A DNA stretch of 64,000 bases from Methylorubrum rhodesianum (GCF_014199985.1 NZ_JACHOS010000011.1:161509-225508), one strand, 5' to 3'. Shown: positions 7,590 through 16,713, numbered from the stretch's first letter. The notes: generated from the letters alone by a model not told the origin. Numbers and translations are program-made.

Positions 7590-9278
7590 ATGGCAGCATC
7601 TCCCGCGATCCAGCCCGCCAACGACCCGAGCGATTTCGTCGCCCTGGCCAAGGACGCCGCCGCCGGCGCCAAGGCCCTCGTCGCCGAGGCGACCGCCCGC
7701 GTGAAGGCGCGGGTGACGGGCCCCGAGGGCAAGCTCGATGCGGGTGCGCTGGAGCGCGAGCAGCACGCCGCCCACGGTCTGTCCTGGCTTGCCACCTACG
7801 GCGAGGCGGTGCGCGAGCTCGCCGACTACGCCGAGCGGCTCAAGGGCGAGGGCACCTTCGGCGAGACCGAGGCTCTGCTCGTGAAGATCGGCGTCGGCGA
7901 GTATCTCGACCAGATGTTCGGCGGCATTCCGATGAGCCAGGGTGAGATCGTCCGCCCGACGGCGCTCGGCTTCACCAGCGCCGAACTCGCGTCCCTGCGC
8001 ACGCCCGCCATCGACGCGGCGATCGCCGAGGGCAATACGCCGGCCAACCGCGCTGCGCTGGTGGCGAAGATCCGCGAGGCCACGACCTCGGGTGCGGCCA
8101 CCATCGGCCTCTCGGGCCTCGACGAGGACATGGAGGCGATCCGCACCGAGATGCGCCGCTTCGGCAAGGCCGAGGTGGTGGAGCAGGCCCAGGAGTGGCA
8201 CCGCGAGAACGCCTACATCCCGATGCCGATCATCGAGAAGATGGCCGAACTCGGCGTGTTCGGCCTCACCATCCCCGAGGAATACGGCGGCATGGGCATG
8301 CCCAAGGCCGCGATGTGCGTGGTCTCGGAGGAGCTGTCGCGCGCCTATATCGGCGTCGGCTCGCTCGGCACGCGCTCGGAGATCGCCGCCGAGCTGATCC
8401 TGTGCGGCGGCACCGAGGAGCAGAAGCAACGCTTCCTGCCGCGCATCGCGAGCGGAGAGATCCTGCCGACCGCCGTCTTCACCGAGCCGAATACCGGCTC
8501 CGACCTCGCCTCGCTTCGCACCAAGGCGGTCAAGGAGGGCGACGTCTGGAAGATCACGGGCAACAAGACCTGGATCACCCACCCCGTGCGCGCCGACATC
8601 ATGACGGTCCTCGTGCGCACCAAGCCGGAGGAGAAGGGCCACCGCGGCCTCTCCATGCTGATCGCCGAGAAGCCGCGCGGCTCGGACGAGAACCCCTTCC
8701 CCGTCGACGGCCTGTCCGGCGGCGAGATCGAGGTGCTCGGCTACCGCGGCATGAAGGAGTACGAACTCTCCTTCGAGGGCTTCTCCGTGCCCGCCGCCAA
8801 CCTGCTCGGCGAGGTCGAGGGCAAGGGCTTCGCTCAGCTCATGCAGACCTTCGAATCGGCCCGCATCCAGACCGCGGCCCGCGCCATCGGCGTGGCTCAG
8901 TCGGCCCTCGATATCGGCCTGCGCTACGCCGAGGAGCGGGTGCAGTTCGGCAAGGCGCTGGTCGAGTTCCCGCGCGTGGCCGACAAGCTCGCGATGATGG
9001 CGGTGGAAATCAATATCGCCCGCCAGCTCACCTACTTCTCCGCCCGCGAGAAGGACGAGGGCAAGCGCTGCGATCTCGAGGCCGGCATGGCCAAGCTGCT
9101 CGGCGCCCGCGTCGCCTGGGCGGCGGCCGACAACGCCCTGCAGATCCACGGCGGCAACGGCTTCGCGCTGGAATACCCGATCAGCCGCGTGCTGTGCGAC
9201 GCGCGCATCCTCTCGATCTTCGAGGGAGCCGCCGAGATCCAGGCCCAGGTCATCGCCCGGCGCCTGCTGGAGCAGTGA
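7590..9278 (+). CDS. mcd: Methylsuccinyl-CoA dehydrogenase (acyl-CoA dehydrogenase family)
   Basis: 562 residues from ATG at 7590. A helical N-terminal extension of about 150 residues precedes a complete acyl-CoA dehydrogenase core (flavin-binding TAVFTEPNTGSDLASLRT, and FEGAAEIQ with the catalytic-type Glu near the C-terminus). The extension and overall length match Mcd rather than the usual 380-residue enzymes. Mcd oxidises (2S)-methylsuccinyl-CoA to mesaconyl-CoA in the ethylmalonyl-CoA pathway, which regenerates glyoxylate during C1 and C2 growth. The gene is monocistronic here, with a hairpin 110 bp downstream. An isobutyryl-CoA or other long-form dehydrogenase remains possible. Confidence 0.82.
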   Translation: MAASPAIQPANDPSDFVALAKDAAAGAKALVAEATARVKARVTGPEGKLDAGALEREQHAAHGLSWLATYGEAVRELADYAERLKGEGTFGETEALLVKIGVGEYLDQMFGGIPMSQGEIVRPTALGFTSAELASLRTPAIDAAIAEGNTPANRAALVAKIREATTSGAATIGLSGLDEDMEAIRTEMRRFGKAEVVEQAQEWHRENAYIPMPIIEKMAELGVFGLTIPEEYGGMGMPKAAMCVVSEELSRAYIGVGSLGTRSEIAAELILCGGTEEQKQRFLPRIASGEILPTAVFTEPNTGSDLASLRTKAVKEGDVWKITGNKTWITHPVRADIMTVLVRTKPEEKGHRGLSMLIAEKPRGSDENPFPVDGLSGGEIEVLGYRGMKEYELSFEGFSVPAANLLGEVEGKGFAQLMQTFESARIQTAARAIGVAQSALDIGLRYAEERVQFGKALVEFPRVADKLAMMAVEINIARQLTYFSAREKDEGKRCDLEAGMAKLLGARVAWAAADNALQIHGGNGFALEYPISRVLCDARILSIFEGAAEIQAQVIARRLLEQ

Positions 9279-9387
9279 GAGAGACTTGATCCGTCCTTGA
9301 TCGGCGCTGTGCTGGTCGAGGACGGGCCACCTCTTCAAGATCAGCCGTATAGCCGGCTCATATACTTCCCCTCAACGAACGCCTGTT

Positions 9388-9420
9388 AGGCCGTGCTTCG
9401 ACTTCCTCGGAGCACGGCCT
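9388..9420 (+). terminator. Hairpin after the methylsuccinyl-CoA dehydrogenase gene
   Basis: Perfect 10-bp stem, AGGCCGTGCT (9388-9397) with AGCACGGCCT (9411-9420), and a 13-nt loop. Only a short T-poor tail follows, so termination strength is uncertain. The next coding region starts at 9425, so the hairpin could also mask its initiation region. Confidence 0.5.
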
Positions 9421-9424
9421 TCGC

Positions 9425-11836
9425 TTGCCCATCCCGACATCAGACGCGCACGCCGCCGCGCTGATCCAGCACTGGCGCAGCTGCCGCACCCGCCCCGGGG
9501 CGATGCCGGGCTACGACGCCGTCGTCCTGGGCAGGCTCGGCCGCCTGGCCGATCGCTGCGCCCTGATCGCCACCCGCGAGGGCCGTGCCGAGCGCATCCT
9601 GTGGGGCGGCCCGGGGTTCCGCGACTGGTTCGAGGACGAGATCCGTGACCGGCCGCTCGCCCAGATGCCCGACGAGATCCGCCGGCCGATCGAGGAGATC
9701 GGGGTGGCCGCCCTGCGCACCGGCGAGCCGGCGGGCGCACGCTGCGACCGCATCACCGATGGCATCGTCACCACCTGGAGCCTCGTGGGCGTCCCGCTCG
9801 CCAACGGCGGCGGAACCCCCCTTCTCCTCATCCACGTCGACAGCGAGGGCGTGCGCACGGAATTGATGCAGGCGGTGTTCGGTGCCACCGGCCAGGGGCT
9901 GATGGCGCTCGGCGCCGTCCGCGACGCCGAGAGGGCCGTCGCCGACTTCAAGGTCGTCGCCCTGAACCAGGGCGCCGCCGAGATCTTCGGGCGGTCGATC
10001 GTGAGCCTGCAGTGGCAGCGGCTCAGTGATTTCGTGCCGATGCGGCTCGGCATGACGCAGCGGCTGTCCGGCATCCTCGGATGCTCCGAGCGGGCGGTGT
10101 TCGAGCTCGCCACGCCGCGCTCCGACGGGACGACACTCCACTTGAAGGTCGAGGCACAGGCCATCGGCGACCTCATCGCCGTCGCCATGACCGACGTCGG
10201 CGACATCAAGGCGCGGGAGGATTCGTTCCGCTTCCTGTTCGAGAGCAACCCGCTGCCGATGTGGCTGGTCGACCAGGAATCGGCCCGCTTCATCGCCGTG
10301 AACGAGGCGGCGGTCGCCCATTACGGCTACAGCCGGGACGCTTTTCTGGCCCGGAGCCTGACGGACCTCTCGGAAGCCGGCGCACGCGGTCCCGCCCGTG
10401 ACGGCCACCTGCAGCGTCACCTGCGGGCCGACGGATCGCTGATCGAGGTGACGCTGTTCGAGCGGACCCTCGCCTTCGAGGGACGCCACGCCCTTCTCGG
10501 CGCGGCCATCGACGTCACCGAGCAGCGCCGCGCCGAGGCCCGCATCACCCACATGGCCCATCACGATGCGCTGACGGGTCTGCCGAACCGGGCATTGTTC
10601 GGCCTCCGCCTCGCCGATGCGATCGCCGAGCAGGCCCGGACGGGCGCAGGCGCCGCCCTGCTGTGCCTCGACCTCGACAAGTTCAAGTTCGTCAACGACA
10701 CGCTCGGCCATCCGGCCGGCGACGCCCTGCTCCGGGTGGTCGCGGAACGGATCACGGCCTGTCTGCGCCGGGAAGATCTCGTCGCCCGGCTCGGAGGCGA
10801 CGAATTCGCCGTGCTGCTGCACAATGCCGAGAGTGCGACCGTGGCGGCCGTCACCGGCCGGATCATCGAGGCCCTGTCGCGCCCGGTGCGGCTCGGCGAC
10901 CGCGAATGCCAGATCGGCGTGAGCGTCGGCATCGCGCGCCTGCCCGAACACGGCACCGACTCCGATACGCTGCTGCGCAACGCCGATCTTGCCCTCTACC
11001 GGGCGAAGGCCGACGGCGGCAGCGTCGCCCATTGCTTCGAGACGGCGATGGACAGCTGGGCCCGTTCGCGGCGGCGGCGGGAGACCGACCTGCACGAGGC
11101 CTTCGCCCGGGGCGACCTCGCCCTGGCCTACCAGCCCGTCGTCGACGTCGGGTCGCGGGCGGTCGTGGGGTTCGAGGCGCTGCTGCGCTGGCACCACCCC
11201 GTCGAAGGCACGATCCCGCCGGCCGAGTTCGTACCGCTCGCCGAGGAAGTGGGCCTCATCGTGCCGATCGGCGCCTGGGTCCTGCGGCAGGCCTGCGCCG
11301 AGGCCAGCCTGTGGGCCGATCCGGTTCGCGTCGCGGTGAATCTCTCGCCGGTGCAGTTCCGCGATCCCGGTCTCGTGGCGACGGTGCGCGAGGCACTCGC
11401 GCTCTCCGGACTCGCGCCGCACCGCCTCGAACTGGAGGTTACCGAATCGGTGCTGCTCGTCGCGAGCGAGGCCAATGTGGCGATGCTGCACGCTCTGCGG
11501 GATCTCGGCGTGCGGATCGCGATGGATGATTTCGGAACCGGCTACTGCTCGCTGAGCTACCTGCAGAAGTTTCCCTTCGACAAGATCAAGATCGACCGCT
11601 CCTTCGTGAGCCAGCTCGGCGAGAACCCGCACTCGACGGCGATCGTGCGGGCCGTGATCGGCCTCGGCGCCAGTCTCGGCATCGTCACCGTGGCCGAGGG
11701 CGTCGAGACCGAGGCGCAGTTCGCGCATCTGCGCGCCGAGGGCTGCCAGGAGGTGCAGGGATACCTGTTCGGCCGGCCGAATTCCGCCCCGGCGATCCGC
11801 GGGCTGCTCCGGCGGGAACCGGACCTCGCAGCCTGA
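9425..11836 (+). CDS. PAS-GGDEF-EAL cyclic-di-GMP signalling protein
   Basis: 803 residues from a TTG at 9425. An N-terminal sensory stretch (about 1-260, PAS-like but not certain) is followed by a clear PAS domain near 265-375. A GGDEF domain near 385-550 has an intact GGDEF signature (ARLGGDEF) and an EAL domain near 560-795 has FEALLRW, NLSPVQF, DDFGTG, KIDRSF and EGVET, all residues expected of an active phosphodiesterase. It may therefore make and break c-di-GMP, or one domain may be regulatory. No transmembrane helix is seen, so it is probably cytoplasmic. The start codon is the least certain point, as the leader is hairpin-rich. Confidence 0.92.
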   Translation: MPIPTSDAHAAALIQHWRSCRTRPGAMPGYDAVVLGRLGRLADRCALIATREGRAERILWGGPGFRDWFEDEIRDRPLAQMPDEIRRPIEEIGVAALRTGEPAGARCDRITDGIVTTWSLVGVPLANGGGTPLLLIHVDSEGVRTELMQAVFGATGQGLMALGAVRDAERAVADFKVVALNQGAAEIFGRSIVSLQWQRLSDFVPMRLGMTQRLSGILGCSERAVFELATPRSDGTTLHLKVEAQAIGDLIAVAMTDVGDIKAREDSFRFLFESNPLPMWLVDQESARFIAVNEAAVAHYGYSRDAFLARSLTDLSEAGARGPARDGHLQRHLRADGSLIEVTLFERTLAFEGRHALLGAAIDVTEQRRAEARITHMAHHDALTGLPNRALFGLRLADAIAEQARTGAGAALLCLDLDKFKFVNDTLGHPAGDALLRVVAERITACLRREDLVARLGGDEFAVLLHNAESATVAAVTGRIIEALSRPVRLGDRECQIGVSVGIARLPEHGTDSDTLLRNADLALYRAKADGGSVAHCFETAMDSWARSRRRRETDLHEAFARGDLALAYQPVVDVGSRAVVGFEALLRWHHPVEGTIPPAEFVPLAEEVGLIVPIGAWVLRQACAEASLWADPVRVAVNLSPVQFRDPGLVATVREALALSGLAPHRLELEVTESVLLVASEANVAMLHALRDLGVRIAMDDFGTGYCSLSYLQKFPFDKIKIDRSFVSQLGENPHSTAIVRAVIGLGASLGIVTVAEGVETEAQFAHLRAEGCQEVQGYLFGRPNSAPAIRGLLRREPDLAA

Positions 11837-11868
11837 GCCGCCAGGCGGTCCAGCGCCTCGTCCGGCTG

Positions 11869-12069
11869 CTACTTCGTGATCTTCACCGAAACCGGGTCGC
11901 TCGACGGGAAGGTCTCCTCCAGCGCCTCGTCGAGGCGCTCGTCCTTCTCGTCCTTGCGGTTCTCGGGGATCGCCTTGTCGCCCCCTCCGTCCTGCTGGAA
12001 GCCTTTGGATTTGGTCTCGTCGGTCGGCTGGGTCTTGTCGGACACGTCTACCTCGCGGTCTGTCGTCAT
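11869..12069 (-). CDS. Small acidic protein with EETFPSSDP motif
   Basis: 66 residues from ATG at 12069. Highly charged, Lys/Asp/Glu-rich and probably disordered, ending in DEALEETFPSSDPVSVKITK. The EETFPxSDP tail recurs in small proteins of Hyphomicrobiales, often stress-linked, but no biochemical function is established. It ends 32 bp from the converging GGDEF-EAL gene. A degenerate EcfG-type promoter lies just upstream, fitting a stress role. Confidence 0.7.
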   Translation of the reverse strand: MTTDREVDVSDKTQPTDETKSKGFQQDGGGDKAIPENRKDEKDERLDEALEETFPSSDPVSVKITK

Positions 12070-12104
12070 GCGCCGCGCGTCACCGCGCGACTCTGATGCG
12101 GACC

Positions 12105-12129
12105 AACGCGAGCGCGGCCTTCCTGTTTC
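12105..12129 (-). promoter_or_regulatory. Possible EcfG-type stress promoter
   Basis: On the minus strand the sequence reads GAAAC-N16-CGTT, one mismatch from the alphaproteobacterial general-stress consensus GGAAC-N16/17-CGTT. The -10 element is 36 bp before the start of the small acidic protein gene, a sensible distance. This is a pattern match only. Confidence 0.35.
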
Positions 12130-12147
12130 GTGCGATCGCACCTTCGG

Positions 12148-13422
12148 TCACGGTCCCGCGGGTGCCGCGCCGCGCAGGCCCGGCCGTTCTGCCGCGCGTG
12201 GGGCGAGCCGCGCTTCGCGCATCACGAGGCCGTAGACCTGCTCCAGGCGGTCGAGATGCGCATCGACGCTCAACGGCGCCGACCAGTAGCGCTCGTAGGC
12301 GCGCTCGGCCATGCGCGCCGCCAGAGCGTCGTCCGACAGCCGGGTCAGATGCGCGGCCAGCGCCCCGGCATCGCCCGAGCGGAACCAGAACCCGTTCTCG
12401 CCGTCCTCCACCGCCTCGCGCCCGGCGCAGGCGTCGGAGACGACGACCGGGCAGCCGCAGGCGAGCGCCTCGTAGACGGTGAGCGGCTGGCCCTCGTACC
12501 AGATGCTGGGGAAGACGAGGGCGCGGGCACCCCGCATCAGAGCCTGCACCTCGGGCCCGCTCTTCCAGCCGAGCATGACCGCCTCGGGATAGCGCGCCTT
12601 CAGTTCCGCCGCGCTCGGTCCGTCGCCGACGAAGACCGGACGGATGCCGGCCCGCCGCGCGGCCTCGGCGAAAATCGGCGCGCCCTTCTCCGTCGAGATG
12701 CGGCCGACGAACAGGAAATCGCCGCGTGCCCCACGCTCCGGCGGCTGCCGCTCGACCGAGATCGGGTTGTCGATCCGGTGGAACACCGTGCGCGGGGGCA
12801 GGAGCGGCGCGATCACCCGCTCCTGCAGCGCGCTGATCGTGACCACGTGGCGGAACAGGCCGGGCAGCCCGGCGACATGCTCCAGGCCGAGATGGCGCAC
12901 CACCCGCAGCAGCTTGCGCGGATAGGAGCGCGCGTCGCAATTCGTGGTGAGGCAGGCGGCCGACATCGGCGTGCGGTGGCAGATCCGGTCGGCCGGATAC
13001 TCGTAGAAGCCGCCATTGGGGCAGACGAGGAAGAACTCGTGCATCGTGTAGAGGCACGGCAGACCCGAGCGCCGGATCGCCGTGCCGATCGCGGGCGAGA
13101 GCGCCTTGGCGAAGGCGTGGACATGGACCAGCGTGTCGCGGGGATCGCACAGCTTCAGCTCCGCGGCGAGGCGGGCGGAGGCCCGGGTGTTCCAGATCGC
13201 CTGGGCGGCGAAGGCGAGCTTGTTGGTGGTGGAGGTGATGTCGTCCTGCCCGAGGCAGATCACTCGCGCCCCGCTGGCGGCGAGCCGGGGATCGACCGGG
13301 CCGACCGCCGCGAAGACCGTAACCCGATGCCCGCGCTGCCGCAGGCCGACGGCCGAATCGAGGGCGACCTTGGCCTGGCCGCCGTTGATATGGGCATGGT
13401 CGAGAACGAGGACGACGTGCAC
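12148..13422 (-). CDS. Family 4 glycosyltransferase
   Basis: 424 residues from GTG at 13422, chosen because GGGAG lies five bases upstream and the divergent paralogue begins at the same point (MHVVILAEF versus VHVVLVLDH). GT-B fold: an N-terminal acceptor domain with NGGQAKVALDSAVGLRQRGH and a C-terminal nucleotide-sugar domain with DFLFVGRISTEKGAPIFAEA and PLTVYEALACGCPVV. It probably adds a sugar to an exopolysaccharide or glycolipid. The cysteine-containing loop (CPNGGFYEYPADRICHR) is shared with the paralogue at 13648. Donor and acceptor are unknown. Confidence 0.9.
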   Translation of the reverse strand: MHVVLVLDHAHINGGQAKVALDSAVGLRQRGHRVTVFAAVGPVDPRLAASGARVICLGQDDITSTTNKLAFAAQAIWNTRASARLAAELKLCDPRDTLVHVHAFAKALSPAIGTAIRRSGLPCLYTMHEFFLVCPNGGFYEYPADRICHRTPMSAACLTTNCDARSYPRKLLRVVRHLGLEHVAGLPGLFRHVVTISALQERVIAPLLPPRTVFHRIDNPISVERQPPERGARGDFLFVGRISTEKGAPIFAEAARRAGIRPVFVGDGPSAAELKARYPEAVMLGWKSGPEVQALMRGARALVFPSIWYEGQPLTVYEALACGCPVVVSDACAGREAVEDGENGFWFRSGDAGALAAHLTRLSDDALAARMAERAYERYWSAPLSVDAHLDRLEQVYGLVMREARLAPRAAERPGLRGAAPAGP

Positions 13423-13647
13423 GGCGGCTCCCGACTCTTTCCCACGCATCGTCCCGAGAGCCGGCACCCGCTCCCGCGGCGACCCGCGGCTGATCGGCCC
13501 CGTTTACCAGCCGGCAGTTGATCTCCCGTAAACCTTGCGGGCGGACGTTCGCCGCGCTGTTTCGGCCTCGTCCCCGGAGCGTCGTCCTTGCCCGAGAACC
13601 GGATCATCCGTCGCGAGGACGCGCTTAAACTGGAGGGGAGCGCAGCG

Positions 13648-14952
13648 ATGCACGTGGTCATCCTCGCCGAATTCGCTGCGGCCAGCGGCGGCGCCGAGAA
13701 GGTCGCCGTGGAATCCGCCCGCGCCCTGGCGGAGGCCGGCGCGGAGGTGACCTACATCCAGGCGATCCGCGGTCCCGTCGATCCGCTGCTCGACCATCCG
13801 CGTCTGCGCCGGATCGAACTCGGTCTGTCCGACGTCTGGTCGTTGCCGGCTTGGCGCGGCGCGGCGTCGGGGATCTGGAACGGGGCGGCCGCCGCGCGCC
13901 TCGCGACCGCACTCGACACCCTCGACGCCCTGCCGCGCCCACCCGACTGCCTCCATCTGCATCAGTGGACCCGCGCGCTCTCGCCCGCCGTGCTGCCGGT
14001 ATTGCTCGGCCGCGGCATCCCCGTCGTGCTGACACTGCACGACTACGCTCTCGCCTGCCCGAACGGCGTCGACTATCGCTTCGACCGGGCCGAGCCCTGC
14101 ACCGTCGCTCCCCTCTCCGGCGCCTGCCTCGCGGCCCCCTGCGATCCGAAGAGCCGGCTGCACAAGCTCGTGCGCGTCGGCCGCGCCGCCGCCCTGCGGC
14201 TGGCGCTCGGGCAGGCCGCACTCGACGTCGTCCATGTCTGCGACGGCAGCCGCGCACGGATGGAGCGACGGCTCGGCGCCTTGCGCGTGCGCCACCACCG
14301 CATCGACAACCCGGTGCGGATCGAGCGGGGGATACCGGCGGAGCCGGCCGCCAACGACGCCGTCGTCTATGTCGGGCGCCTTACCCCGGAGAAGGGCGCC
14401 GACCTCGTCGCAGAGGCCGCGCGCCGGGCCGGAATGCCGGCGCTGTTCGTCGGTGCCGGACCGCTGGAGGCGCGCCTTCGGGCCGAGGGCGCCGAGGTGC
14501 TCGGCTGGCGGAGTCCCGAGGCGGTCGCGGCGATTCTGCGCCGTCGGGCACGCGCGGTCTGCGCCCCCTCGCGCTGGCTCGAGACCGGGCCGCTCACCGT
14601 CTACGAGGCGCTGGCTCAGGGGCTGCCCGTCGTCGCCTCGCAACGCTCCGGCGCCGCAGAGAAGGTCGTGGACGGTGAGACGGGCTTCGTCGTCGCACCG
14701 GAGGTCGTGGCGCTGGCCGATGCGTTCCAGGCCCTCAAGGACGACGCGCTGACCGCGCACCTCGGCCGGGAGGCCTACGACCGGTACTGGCGCGCACCGC
14801 TGACGCTCGCCGCCCATGGCCGGGCACTGTTCGATCTCTACGCTCGGCTCAAGGATGAATACCTTATGCGGCAGTGCGGCATGACCGGCGATCCCACCCT
14901 GCCCCAAACCGCGCTCAGCGGCGGCGCTCCCCTTGGCAGATCCCATTTTTAG
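13648..14952 (+). CDS. Family 4 glycosyltransferase (paralogue of the divergent neighbour)
   Basis: 434 residues from ATG at 13648, preceded by a strong TGGAGGGGAG ribosome site. GT-B fold with AASGGAEKVAVESARALAEAG near the start, VVYVGRLTPEKGADLVAEAA at about residue 240, and GPLTVYEALAQGLPVV. It has the same order of motifs and the same Cys-containing loop as the gene at 12148-13422, so the two arose by duplication. They face away from each other across 225 bp and could be co-regulated. Probable role in surface polysaccharide synthesis. Confidence 0.9.
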   Translation: MHVVILAEFAAASGGAEKVAVESARALAEAGAEVTYIQAIRGPVDPLLDHPRLRRIELGLSDVWSLPAWRGAASGIWNGAAAARLATALDTLDALPRPPDCLHLHQWTRALSPAVLPVLLGRGIPVVLTLHDYALACPNGVDYRFDRAEPCTVAPLSGACLAAPCDPKSRLHKLVRVGRAAALRLALGQAALDVVHVCDGSRARMERRLGALRVRHHRIDNPVRIERGIPAEPAANDAVVYVGRLTPEKGADLVAEAARRAGMPALFVGAGPLEARLRAEGAEVLGWRSPEAVAAILRRRARAVCAPSRWLETGPLTVYEALAQGLPVVASQRSGAAEKVVDGETGFVVAPEVVALADAFQALKDDALTAHLGREAYDRYWRAPLTLAAHGRALFDLYARLKDEYLMRQCGMTGDPTLPQTALSGGAPLGRSHF

Positions 14953-15089
14953 TCACTATAATGCCGACTTGGTGCCTGATGCTCGATGCCGCCGGCGCAG
15001 GGTCGGAGGCAAAATCTAGATTTATAACAAAAGCATAACGCCCGCCCCTCTCGCTACGGACATTGTTCGGCATCGGCCCGAAACTGTTC

Positions 15090-15118
15090 TTGACTTTCAT
15101 GTTGCACCGCAACATACG
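15090..15118 (+). promoter_or_regulatory. Phasin promoter with palindromic operator
   Basis: TTGACT at 15090-15095, a 17-bp spacer and CATACG at 15113-15118 form a sigma70-type promoter 83 bp before the phasin start. Spacer and -10 contain a perfect inverted repeat, ATGTTGC-N3-GCAACAT (15099-15115). The TGC-N3-GCA core resembles sites bound by PhaR-type regulators of polyhydroxyalkanoate granule genes. Repressor identity is inferred. Confidence 0.55.
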
Positions 15119-15200
15119 AGGTGCGGGCCGGTTCGCCGCGGGGAGGCCTTCGGAGCTCCCCGAAACCGAATTCTCCCGGTCCGTCTGACAGGAGAGACAG

Positions 15201-15554
15201 ATGAGCACCCAGAGCTTCGAGATCCCCGCTGAGTTCCGTGACTTCGCCGACAAGAGCGTCGATCAGGCTCGCAACGCCTTCGGCACGTTCCTGAACGGTG
15301 CGGTGAAGACCTCCGAGCAGATCCGGAACTCGGCCTCGACCGTTCAATCGACGCTGCACGCTGCGGTGCTCAAGAGCCTCGACCACGCCAAGGTCAACGC
15401 CGAGACGACCTTCGACTACGCGCAGCGCGTCGTGCGCGCGAAGGACCCGCGCGAGGCCTTCGAGCTCCAGTCCGAGTTCCTGAAGACCCAGTTCGCCGCC
15501 CTCCAGGCCCAGGCCAAGGAGTACGGTGCCCTCGCTCAGAGCGTCGCCCGCTAA
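15201..15554 (+). CDS. Phasin family protein
   Basis: 117 residues, amphipathic and helical throughout, with the Phasin_2 pattern (EIPAEFRDFADKSVDQAR, and AKDPREAFELQSEFLKTQ near the C-terminus). Phasins coat polyhydroxybutyrate granules and control their number and size. A strong GGAGAGAC ribosome site precedes the ATG. It is followed by a hairpin and a second phasin-domain gene. The upstream palindromic operator suggests PHB-responsive control. Confidence 0.92.
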   Translation: MSTQSFEIPAEFRDFADKSVDQARNAFGTFLNGAVKTSEQIRNSASTVQSTLHAAVLKSLDHAKVNAETTFDYAQRVVRAKDPREAFELQSEFLKTQFAALQAQAKEYGALAQSVAR

Positions 15555-15568
15555 TCCAGTCCGGCTTC

Positions 15569-15600
15569 GGGCCACGGCGTCGAAGGCGCCATGGCCCGTT
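15569..15600 (+). terminator. Hairpin after phasin gene
   Basis: GGGCCACGGCG (15569-15579) pairs with CGCCATGGCCC (15587-15597) apart from one mismatch, followed by GTTT. Likely attenuates read-through into the second phasin gene. Confidence 0.5.
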
Positions 15601-15742
15601 TCGGGGGCATGGCGCCGAATCCGTCACCCGACGGGCTCGGCATAGCCCGTGCTCCGACGCTATGCTCCGCCGCAGCGCCAGTCGGCCCCGTTGCCGCCCG
15701 GGACACGCGCGGGGCAAAGGGTTTCGAACGAGGAGAAGGCCC

Positions 15743-16492
15743 ATGTCGTCGAGCCGCCGCAGAGGACGCTCATCCGGAGCGCCCGCCACTCCCCAGCCGC
15801 CGACGCTGAGCGCACCTCAATCCGAGGTCGCCGAGGCGTTGCTGGCCGAGGCCCAGGCCGACCAGGGCCAAGCCGACAAGAGCCAAGCCGACAAGGGTCA
15901 GACCGACCAGGGCCAGGAACCCGAGCAGACGCCCGAGGCGAACGCGATGGACGTTCCGGCCGTGGAAGCCGCCGCGGCACAGCCGGCCGCGGAAGCAGAT
16001 CCCGAAATTTCAGAACTATCCGCCGAGACGCAGGCCGACCGACCGGTCGAGCATCCGGCGCAAGACGCGGCGGAGGCCCTGGCCTCTGCGCCGGAGCCGA
16101 TCGCTCCGGACACCGTCGAAGCCGTGGAAACGGCGGTCGACGCGCCGAGCGAGACGCTCGCGCCAACCCTGGTCGAGGCGACCCTGGCCGAGACCAAGCC
16201 CGCCCTGGGCGCCCAGCCGAAGCCGCACAGCGTCCATATCGGCGCGAGCTTCGCCTTTGCCCCCGCGCTCGCGCCCCTCACCGAGATCAATACGAAGCTG
16301 TTCGCCTTCGCCCGCGGCGAGGGCGAAGCGGCCATCGCGCATTTCCAGGCCCTTGCCCGCGCCAAGTCCCCGGCGGAGGCGATCCGTCTTCAGGTCACGG
16401 AGATGCAGCGCGCCGCAGACGCCTCGCTCACCTGCTTCAGCGAGATCGTGCGCAGCGCCAACCGCCTCAGCGACAGCGTTCGCCGGCACTGA
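15743..16492 (+). CDS. Phasin-domain protein with long acidic Ala/Glu/Gln-rich N-terminus
   Basis: 249 residues from ATG at 15743, with GAGGAGAAGG just upstream. Residues 1 to about 165 are low-complexity, rich in Ala, Glu, Pro, Asp and Gln, with a degenerate QADxGQ-type pentapeptide repeat near residues 40-58. Residues about 175-245 form a phasin-like helical domain (INTKLFAFARGEGEAAIAHF, then ARAKSPAEAIRLQVTEM). The phasin domain suggests granule binding; the disordered part could recruit other proteins or nucleoid, as some PHB-associated proteins do. Pairing with the phasin at 15201 supports this reading. Only one strand is coding despite high GC. Confidence 0.7.
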   Translation: MSSSRRRGRSSGAPATPQPPTLSAPQSEVAEALLAEAQADQGQADKSQADKGQTDQGQEPEQTPEANAMDVPAVEAAAAQPAAEADPEISELSAETQADRPVEHPAQDAAEALASAPEPIAPDTVEAVETAVDAPSETLAPTLVEATLAETKPALGAQPKPHSVHIGASFAFAPALAPLTEINTKLFAFARGEGEAAIAHFQALARAKSPAEAIRLQVTEMQRAADASLTCFSEIVRSANRLSDSVRRH

Positions 16493-16519
16493 GGCCGGTC
16501 CTCATCGCCGAACCCATCG

Positions 16520-16551
16520 GGGCGGTCGCCTGAGGGGCGGCCGCCCTTTTT
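16520..16551 (+). terminator. Intrinsic terminator after phasin-domain gene
   Basis: GGGCGGTCGCC (16520-16530) pairs with GGCGGCCGCCC (16536-16546) through an 11-bp stem containing one G-T pair, followed immediately by TTTTT (16547-16551). A classic rho-independent terminator. Confidence 0.85.
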
Positions 16552-16713
16552 CGCGTCCGGCATCGGCGCGTCGCCTCCGGCTCGTGGCCGCGACTTCCGG
16601 CCCCGACTCGTGGCCGGGTGACGCGGGGGAGACAGGTGCTCGCGCCCCTCGCCCCCCGCCGCCGCGGGGTCTACATAGCCCGCACCGCTCCAGCGTTCAT
16701 CGGGAGACCCCGC

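Noticed and set aside
7563..9338. A 591-codon antisense frame under the methylsuccinyl-CoA dehydrogenase gene
   Set aside because: Gly/Ala/Arg/His-rich with no motif; a shadow of the real gene.
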